A stretch of DNA of 64,000 nt from Portulaca oleracea (lineage: Eukaryota; Streptophyta; Magnoliopsida; Caryophyllales; Portulacaceae). The stretch lies in contig CM055893.1 of the NCBI GenBank assembly GCA_029582165.1, positions 24,031,179-24,095,178 on the forward strand, given 5' to 3'. Of this stretch, positions 57,611 to 64,000 are shown one piece after another; the stretch's first letter is position 1, and each line of letters begins with the position of its first letter. The notes beneath the pieces are model-generated. The model saw only the letters and a program-made list of their open reading frames with translations. It did not search any database and was not told the origin of the DNA. The translations under genes and the position numbers were made by a program.

Positions 57611-59105
57611 ATGCATATAATCATCATCACCTCAAAGTCTCCAACATATATTCTCTCAAATTTCAAAGAAATCCTCCCGGTTCTCAAGGCATTCGAGAAG
57701 AAGCTTGCGACTTGGATTAGAAACTTGTCCAATGAAGAGAAGAAGGAGCTCGGTAGATACAAGTTAACGAGCCTAATGAGTCTTTGTCAAGTGCGGATTA
57801 ATCACGACTTTCTCCGTGCGGCGGAAACTTTCTGGGATCCGAAGATGCATGTCTTCCGCTTTGCGTGGAAGGAATTATGTCCGCTTCCAGAGGAATGGTC
57901 CTCAATCCTCGGAACAAACCACTTTGCTCGACCGACGTCGCCTCCTACGCCAACGAACGTCCCGAAGCAGTACAAGGAGTTATTATGTCTTCCGTCCCGG
58001 GTCATCGGAAGTGCAATATTTGGCGAAAAGGTACATTTCCAAACCATAGTCGAATATTTTCAATCTCCCGATACCTTGGAATATGGTCTCGTGATACGAG
58101 TGCGATCGCTCGTATTATGTCTCCTTGGCGAGTTTTGCTTTTATCATGGCGGCAAATGAACCGGACCGGCGAATTTAATCCAAATTGTCGATGACATGTC
58201 CCGAGGCGACAATCCCATGCCTCTAATGCTAGCGGAAACCATGATGGGCTTGGATGATCCGAATCTAGAACACGACTTTCGAGGGAGCCCACTACTTCTC
58301 CAGGTATTTTATTCCTCCTTTCTGCCACTGTTTGATTTTTGCCTCTACTGTTTACAAAACCCACGCGGGTTTTTTGTTTTTTTTTTTGGTTAATTTGGGG
58401 ATAATTGGCATGCAATTTAACCCTGGCTAATTGTTGTGCAGATCTGGTTAATGGAGCACTTGGGTCTCATTGAAGAACCCCGGACTTCATCGGCGTTGGC
58501 ATACTATTGTCAAAGAAAGAGGAAATATACCGACCTTCGCTCGGTAACAGAATGGATTGCGCTCTTGAAGGAGTCTCATGGAGCACTTGGATCGAATGGT
58601 GACACATATCCGAATATGTGTCTTATGACTTTCGTAATGCCTATGTGTGTCTTGCCGGCTTGACATACATGACCTTTTATTTCCCGGCGCGAGTGAAGTG
58701 CCAGATGGGTCGTAAGCAGGACATTCCCGAGCTTCTATGTGAGACTCCTGATTAGTTGAAGCTTCGAGGCTCGGTGATTGAGTCGTGGCTGAAATACATG
58801 TGTCTCATATTGCTAATGCTGACCACCATGGATGGGTGATTGCTGCTGTTGAGTCTCGCCGTGCTGGAGAAGCGAGAAGGAGCCAAGCATCTGCAAAGGA
58901 AAGACAAGGCCCTCGTACATCGGTAAAGGACCGTCTGGGCGTGAGAGACTTGGTGAAGGATAGACTCGGTCCAAGAGTGGAGGCACGAAAACCAAATAGA
59001 TGGGCCTATAAGCCCAAAGACAAAGAGAAAACTCTTAACGGACCAAGAGACACGGAGACTGACCATGAGACAGCTGCCGAAGTAGAGAAAATGAAGCAAG
59101 ATTAG
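57611..59105 (+). pseudogene. second antisense gene, DUF7745-like extra ORF
   Basis: Exon 1 (57611-58303) codes for GRYKLTSLMSLCQVRINHDF, AAETFWDPKMHVFRFAWKEL and LPEEWSSILGT, then a hydrophobic RSLVLCLLGEFCFYHGG and NPMPLMLAETMMGL. This layout resembles the plant DUF7745-type proteins found near retroelements; the name is a resemblance, not a search result. A stop sits at 58157-58159 in frame. A 138-bp intron (58304-58441, GT-AG, phase 0) joins LLLQ to IWLMEHLGLIE. After 58663 the frame is lost, but 58785-59105 continues with a Lys/Arg-rich tail. The first ATG (57611) is only 8 bp after the TATA box, so the real start must be elsewhere. Confidence 0.62.
58304..58441 (+). other. intron of the second antisense gene
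   Basis: Donor CAG|GTATTTT, acceptor TTGTGCAG, phase 0 on both sides. It includes one palindrome copy (58357) inside a T-rich stretch. Confidence 0.7.
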
Positions 59106-59339
59106 AAGATGGATTGAAATGAAGGAACTAAAACTGCTTTGCCATAATAGTCTTTTATTTAATTATGCCTTTTAAATTTTCTTATGTTACAAGTAGTGCA
59201 CTTGCGTTATCAATTAATAAAGAAGAAATATTGTTCGCAATTATGGTGTTCTTGCCAACTTTATTTTTCATATATACATGAGCACTTATTAAATATATCC
59301 CAAGTGTCTGAAAATTGGTTTTCCAGTTGCTTGGTCATA
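59106..59339. other. convergent 3' ends of antisense gene and pol
   Basis: AT-rich spacer with AATAAA at 59216-59221 on the plus strand, a possible poly(A) signal for the antisense gene. The stop of integrase lies at its right end. Confidence 0.5.
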
Positions 59340-60523
59340 TTAGGCATAATATTGCTTGAGTCGATCCAAATTCGTGGGCTGAATTACATCTTCTCCATCT
59401 ATAGTAGCAAGTCGAGCTGCTCCTCCTGGCATAATGTCCTTAATCATATAAGGACCATTCCAATTAGGTGCAAACTTTCCCCTTGGATCTTCTATACGTG
59501 CCCTCATTCCCTTAAGCACCAAATCACCCACTTGAAGTGAACGACTTTTAACCTTCTTATTAAAAGCACGAGTGATCCTACTTTGGTATACTTGCACATT
59601 ATGCAATGCCCTCAATCGCCTTTCATCCATCCGTAACGAAAGGATTGCTACTTCAATTGGTAAAACTGCTTCCATCCCATATACCAAAGAATATGGTATT
59701 GCACCCGTAGCAGTTCGTATTGAGGTTCGATATCCCGATAGGGCAAATGCTAATTTATCCGGCCAATCTTTGTAATTGACAACCATTTTCTTGATGATTC
59801 CCGCTACTATCTTGTTAGCCGCTTCTACAACTCCGTTAGCTTGAGGTCGGTATGGCGAAGACCGGTGATGCTGAATTTTGTAAGTGGCGAGCAGAGTTCC
59901 CACTTCATACCGAAAATGGCTTCCATTGTCACTAATGATCTCATGAGGCACTCCATATCGACATATAATGTTTTGAAGGATGAATTTGGCCACTTTCTTG
60001 GATGTGAGCTTGGCAAAAGAGGCTGCCTCTACCCACTTAGTGAAGTAATCGATGGCGACCAATATATACTCATGTCCTCCTGTTCCAGTTGGGTGTATCT
60101 TGCAAATAATGTCGATACCCCATACTGAGAACGGCCATGGAGATGTCAAAGTAGTTAAGTATGACGAGGGTTAATGCTGTAGGTTGGCATACTCTTGGCA
60201 TTTATGACACCTTCGAATGAACTTTAAGCAATCTGCCTCCATAGTGGACCAATAATAACCAACCCTTTGAATTTTCTTTGCCAGCATACGTCCATTCATG
60301 TGGAGACCACACTCTCCTCCATGTATAGTAGCCATGACCTCCTTGGTGCTCTTGGCATCAATGCATAGTAAATTAATGCCTGTAGGTGATTTCTTGCTAG
60401 AGACCTGATCGCTCGTTGTCCTCGAGCATCTAATTCAGCTGGATATTCTCCTTTCCGAAGAAAATTGTAAATGTCATGGAACCATTCCTCAGTCTCTTCC
60501 TCTTGTGCCTCCATGTTGCACAC
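59340..60523 (-). pseudogene. Tat integrase
   Basis: 60296-60523 and the following bases hold the N-terminal linker and zinc-binding region (GYYWSTMEADC then CHKCQ). 59340-60149 is an open 269-codon frame with SVWGIDIIC (Asp 13), ISDNGSHF (Asp 74) and PQANGVVEAANK (Glu 109), the catalytic triad of DDE integrases, and the conserved end GDLVLKGMRA and LDRLKQYYA. The zinc-binding part is in another frame and a stop lies at about 60172. The core itself looks intact. Confidence 0.9.
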
Positions 60524-61212
60524 ATATGCGAGTTGAGTTCGCTCGCCTCTACTAATTGGAGCGTGCCTGATGGTATCGATATCATCGAAGACAACTTGGC
60601 TAGGGCATCAGCCAACTCATTGTGATCCCTTGAGAGGTACTGGAAGCTGATTTGCTCAAATTGGTAAGCAAGTCCCAAGAGCTTCTGCTGGTATGCCATA
60701 AGACATTCATTCCGGACCTTCCATGTATTTTTAGCCTGATTAATTATGAGGCTAGAATCTTCGAAGACTTTTATGTGACGTATACCCAAGGTCAATGCAG
60801 CTTGTAAGCCCTTGATGCATGCTTCATATTCAGCGGCATTGTTAGTAGCATCAAAGTCCAACTTTACAGACACAGGGACATGTGTCCCTTCTGGAGAGAT
60901 CAGCAGGACTCCTACTCTGCAGCCCATTTGGTTTGAAGCTCCATCGAAGTACAATTCCCATGTTATCTCATCAGTGAAGAATACATCCTCATCTGGGAAT
61001 TTCGAGTGAGTGCTTGGAGGTTCCTGTGATGCTGAAGCAGCAAGGAAATCTGAAACAGCCCGTCCAAAAATGGATTTCTGAGGTAGGTACTGAAGGTTGA
61101 ACTCTGAAAGCATGACCACCCATCGAGCAATGCGGTTGTTGATGGTAGGTTGCTCCATGTTGAATTTAATGGGATTATTCTCAGCTATGACATACATTGT
61201 ATGTGAAAGCAT
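60430..61212 (-). CDS. Tat archaeal-type RNase H (aRNH) region
   Basis: An open frame of 260 codons. Residues 1-60 are the tail of the first RNase H (RIARWVVMLSEFNLQYLPQKS). From residue 85 the second RNase H begins: WELYFDGASN (Asp 90), ATNNAAEYEACIKGL (Glu 128), FEDSSLIINQ (Asp 152) and HNELADALAKL (Asp 202), so all four catalytic acids are present. This second RNase H is characteristic of the Tat lineage. It was part of the pol polyprotein; the ORF is isolated by stops and frameshifts, so it is coding in appearance only. Confidence 0.85.
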   Translation of the reverse strand: MLSHTMYVIAENNPIKFNMEQPTINNRIARWVVMLSEFNLQYLPQKSIFGRAVSDFLAASASQEPPSTHSKFPDEDVFFTDEITWELYFDGASNQMGCRVGVLLISPEGTHVPVSVKLDFDATNNAAEYEACIKGLQAALTLGIRHIKVFEDSSLIINQAKNTWKVRNECLMAYQQKLLGLAYQFEQISFQYLSRDHNELADALAKLSSMISIPSGTLQLVEASELNSHMCATWRHKRKRLRNGSMTFTIFFGKENIQLN

Positions 61213-61236
61213 GTAATGTCTTAACTTCTTAGTGGC

Positions 61237-62504
61237 CTATACTAATGCGAGAGCCATTTTCTCTATGTCTGCATATCGACTTTCATAGTCCAAAAACTTC
61301 TTGCACAAGTAGTAGATGGTGCTCTCATGACCTTTAATCTTTTGAGCTAGCATAGCCCCCATTGCAGAGCTAGTCACGGTAAGGTAAAGGAGCAAAGGCT
61401 CATCTGATACTGGCGGCATGAGGATCGGTGGATGTTGCAAATACTCCTTGATTTTGTCAAAGGCCGCTTGACATTGATCGTCCCATTCTATTTTGCTTCC
61501 TTTCTTTAGCTTTTTAAATAAAGGTTCAGAAGTCATGGTGAGGTGTGAAGTGAACCTACTGATGTATCGCACTCGCCCTAGGAAGCCTCTTATCTCTTTT
61601 TCTGTCTTGGGAGGTTGCAACTCTTGGATAGCCTTTATCTTTGAAAGATCAACTTCAATACCTCGTTGGCTAACAACATGACCCAGCAGCTTCCCAGAGG
61701 TAACACCGAAGGTGCACTTTGCTGGATTAAGCCGCATCTTGTATTTGCGAAGTCGCAGAAAGAACTTACGAAGGTTAGGAATATGTTCCTCCCTCGTTTT
61801 GGACTTAACAATCATGTCATCCACGTAAATCTCTACCTCTATGTGCATCATGTCATGAAGTAAGGTGTTGGCAGTTCTTTGATATGTTGCTCCGGCATTT
61901 TTGAGACTGAAAGGCATAACCACTTAACAGTACGTTCCCCATGGGGTAGTGAATGATGTTTTCTCCATGTCTTCGTCTGCCATTTTGATTTGATTATAAC
62001 CGTCATACCCGTCCATAAAGGATAGAAGCTCATGTCCGTAAGTTTTATCCACAAATACATCGATGTGAGGTGAAGGGAAACTATCCTTGGGACTAGCTTT
62101 ATTGAGATCTCGAAAGTCAACACACATGTGCACTTTCCAATCTTTCATGGGCACCGGGACAATGTTAGCAATCCACTCAGGATATTGGACTGCTTTGAGG
62201 AACTTAGCATTAAGTTGCTTGATTACACTTCTTCCTCAATCTTCTTTGCCCATTCAGGTTTGATCCTCCTAGCCTTTTGTCAATCTGGCTTTGCATTAGG
62301 AAGCAAAGGTATAGTGTGCTCCGCTATTTTTCTGTCAATCCTAGGCATGTCTGCGTAGGACCATGCGAAAACGTTGACAAACTCCTTGAGAAGCTCCGTG
62401 AAGGCTACCTGTTCTTCTGCTGTAAGTGAGCTACCTAACTTCAATTCTCGAGGTTGCTCTTCTGTACCCACGTTTATGGTGATGGTGTCTTCCAACACCG
62501 CCAT
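61237..62504 (-). pseudogene. Tat reverse transcriptase and first RNase H
   Basis: 62280-62504 has the block before the polymerase (FAWSYADMPRIDRKIAEHTI). 61924-62154 has MCVDFRDLNKASPKDSFP and LSFMDGYDGYNQIKM. 61237-61923 has MPFSLKNAGATYQR, the catalytic YVDD (residues 33-36), LNPAKCTFGVTSGKLLGH and ETEKEIRGFLGR-like motifs. A TAA at 61924-61926 and two frame changes interrupt it. A further stop before 61212 separates the last RNase H block (YESRYADIEKMALALV) from the next frame. Confidence 0.88.
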
Positions 62505-63336
62505 TTATGCTCATGTTCATTAGAAAATTCTTTTAAGGGTTCATTAAATTCCAGATTATTATTGCCGCAGCAGATCAGGTTAGAGGGGAAAGAAGAATCA
62601 GAGTAAGCAGAAAGGTTCATCTTATTGAATGCAGAAAGGAATACATCACCAGCAGACTCAAGACCAGACTCACGTGACTCTAGACCCTTAAGAACTGACT
62701 CTATGTCATTAGGAACAGACTCTCCTATAGATAAAGCAAAGTTATTCTCCTCAGTATCGACCCACTAGACCGCTCTAACTTCTCCATCTTCAATGATCAT
62801 GAGACTTGGGTCAAAACTTGGGTTGGACAAAGCAGCAATAACGGCATCATCTTCAAACTTCTCTTGGGCAGCTTTTTGTCCAAACAGCATACCAAAAATG
62901 TTACTCCCAGCCAGATGAGTCCATTCTAATGGAGGTTGTTTGTCTCGAGCGGGAACAAAGACAGTAGCCATATTAACGGAGCAATCATCGAAGACTTCTA
63001 ATCCAACAACTTGAATTTCTTTATTCTACAGGTAAAATGGCTCAGGCAATCCATAATAGGGGAAGACGTCACCTTCCTTAACAAATTGCCCGTTCAAGGT
63101 AAGTGGATAGGGCTTCATCAAGAACAAAGTGGGAGGATTGTCCATCCTCTTCTGTTCAACGATAGTCATCTTTGCGACATTCTAGGGAAATAACCTTGTT
63201 TCTTAAGCATAACATATACCTTGGGATTTGAATAGGGATCGAAGTCAAAAGGTGCTTCGTCCTTGCTCATCATCGCCACCATCTCAAAGTTGTGGAGTTC
63301 TTCAACCATCGAATTGAGCTCCCCTTCGAGAGTTGA
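62505..63336 (-). pseudogene. Tat protease to reverse transcriptase spacer
   Basis: 62765-62971 keeps ATVFVPARDKQPPLEWTHLA and SFDPSLMIIEDGE, a linker type typical of Tat pol, in a different frame from its neighbours. The stretch 62980-63330 shows FDFDPYSNPKVYVMLKKQG-like residues with stops. No enzymatic motif. Confidence 0.6.
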
Positions 63337-63723
63337 CTATTTAGGAGTGAAAACAGCGTTGATAGACTCTTCCGAGATAGTGATCACTTGTCCTTGAACC
63401 AACATTTTCACCTTTTGATGTAGAGTAGATGCTATTGCGTTGCACTCATGAGGCCATGGCCTCCCTAACAGTAAATTGAAAGAGGCTGGAATGTCTAGCA
63501 CCACAAATTCCACATTCCGAGTGACGCCGCCAGTAGTGATTGGCAACACTATAGATCCGACCGATTTCCGAGGAGAATTTCCGTACTCCCATAGTTGCAC
63601 ACCGTTCTGAGCCAAGTATTGTTGTTGAACTCCTAATTTTTGCGCTGTCCTCCAAGGGCACACATTCACAGCTGAACCATTGTCAACCAGGACTAGTGGG
63701 ATAGTTTTGTTGGAGCATTGCAC
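63337..63723 (-). pseudogene. Tat aspartic protease
   Basis: 128 codons with PLVLVDNGSAVNVCPW, the active-site loop (Asp 14), a VGSIVLPITTGGVTRNVEF block and FNLLLGRPWPHECNA, the GRPW motif of Tat proteases. The active-site loop has Asn where many relatives have Thr or Ser after the Asp. It is followed on the 5' side by a stop at about 63774. Confidence 0.85.
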
Positions 63724-64000
63724 TGTAAGATATAGGGCTTTGTTGTGAGACGCTACTCCCTGAGGCAGATCCTAAATCCCAAAAGTAATCATCTCCTTTT
63801 GGGTAGTAACATGAGCCACCAATGTTTCGGGAGTTGTCGTAGGGTATACAGTGAGTGTTGTAAGAGCATCCAACATCTTTTGTCTATGAGCATGTGACGT
63901 GCATATGAGTTGCCATAACCTCTGCCCTTGTCTTTGTGAGTTGAGAAAGAAGAGGATCTTCAGGGGAGACCTGATTGTCATTACCGACCGTTGGTGTTGG
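63724..64000 (-). pseudogene. Tat gag-protease linker (runs off the edge)
   Basis: Low-similarity coding remnants between gag and protease, with one stop at 63772-63774. Gag lies beyond the window. Confidence 0.45.

Larger units (their letters stand above)
50639..64000 (-). mobile_element. Tat-lineage Ty3/gypsy element, 3' part (runs off the right edge)
   Basis: In minus orientation: protease, reverse transcriptase, RNase H, archaeal-type RNase H, integrase, then a 7 kb 3' region with two antisense genes and a minisatellite, a polypurine tract and the 3' LTR. The second, archaeal-type RNase H and the antisense extra ORFs are marks of the Tat lineage. More than 13 kb is visible and the 5' LTR, leader and most of gag lie beyond the window. 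Pol is broken by several frameshifts and stops. Confidence 0.88.

Noticed and set aside
57611..57620. ATG at 57611 as start codon of the second antisense gene
   Set aside because: It is only eight bases from the TATA box, so transcripts should begin downstream of it.
1..64000. A prokaryotic or viral accessory system (defence island, phage, operon)
   Set aside because: No operon structure or bacterial gene. All coding sequence fits plant transposable elements or their captured genes.

Overview
This window is nuclear DNA of a flowering plant, probably a eudicot. It looks like retrotransposon-rich intergenic heterochromatin. No intact host gene was found. The evidence is plant-type Ty3/gypsy lineages (Tat/Ogre, Athila, Tekay/Del chromovirus), Ty1/copia remains, a Helitron, a CACTA end, SINE-like pieces, GT-AG introns and TATAAATA promoters. 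The species cannot be named from sequence alone.

Layout. 1-1262: unassigned DNA ending in a CACTA terminus. 1841-2507: short non-autonomous Helitron, minus strand. About 2990-5960: decayed Ty1/copia gag-pol, plus strand. 6021-6315: two SINE-like copies. 6987-9480: Athila-like LTR and the remains of a non-autonomous internal region, plus strand. 9872-30413: one Tat/Ogre-type LTR, plus strand, split by a nested stack. An Athila-type non-autonomous element (11330-29690, minus, TSD GTTAG) sits in that LTR, and a Tekay/Del chromovirus (13782-26180, minus) sits inside it. 29898-42940: a 13 kb tandem array of about 1.27 kb units, each made of the 3' part of the Tat/Ogre LTR, its primer binding site and its leader. 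42941-48958: 5' part of an Athila element (minus) cut off after RNase H. 49352-50559: Myb/SANT-like pseudogene. 50639-64000: 3' part of a large second Tat element (minus), with its 3' LTR, a 3' UTR minisatellite, two antisense intron-containing genes and a decayed pol with archaeal-type RNase H. Its 5' end lies outside the window.

How it fits together. The nesting gives a relative order: SINE-like copy, then Tat/Ogre LTR, then Athila-type element, then Tekay. All gag-pol regions carry stops or frameshifts, so none looks able to move on its own. The points most worth a second look are the LTR-PBS-leader array with a partial dimeric higher-order pattern, the near-perfect 18-bp palindrome scattered through the LTR and antisense introns of the second Tat element, the antisense genes themselves, and the Tekay copy whose truncated ends and 75-bp flanking duplication suggest repair-type insertion. 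All calls come from reading the sequence; no database search or alignment was run.
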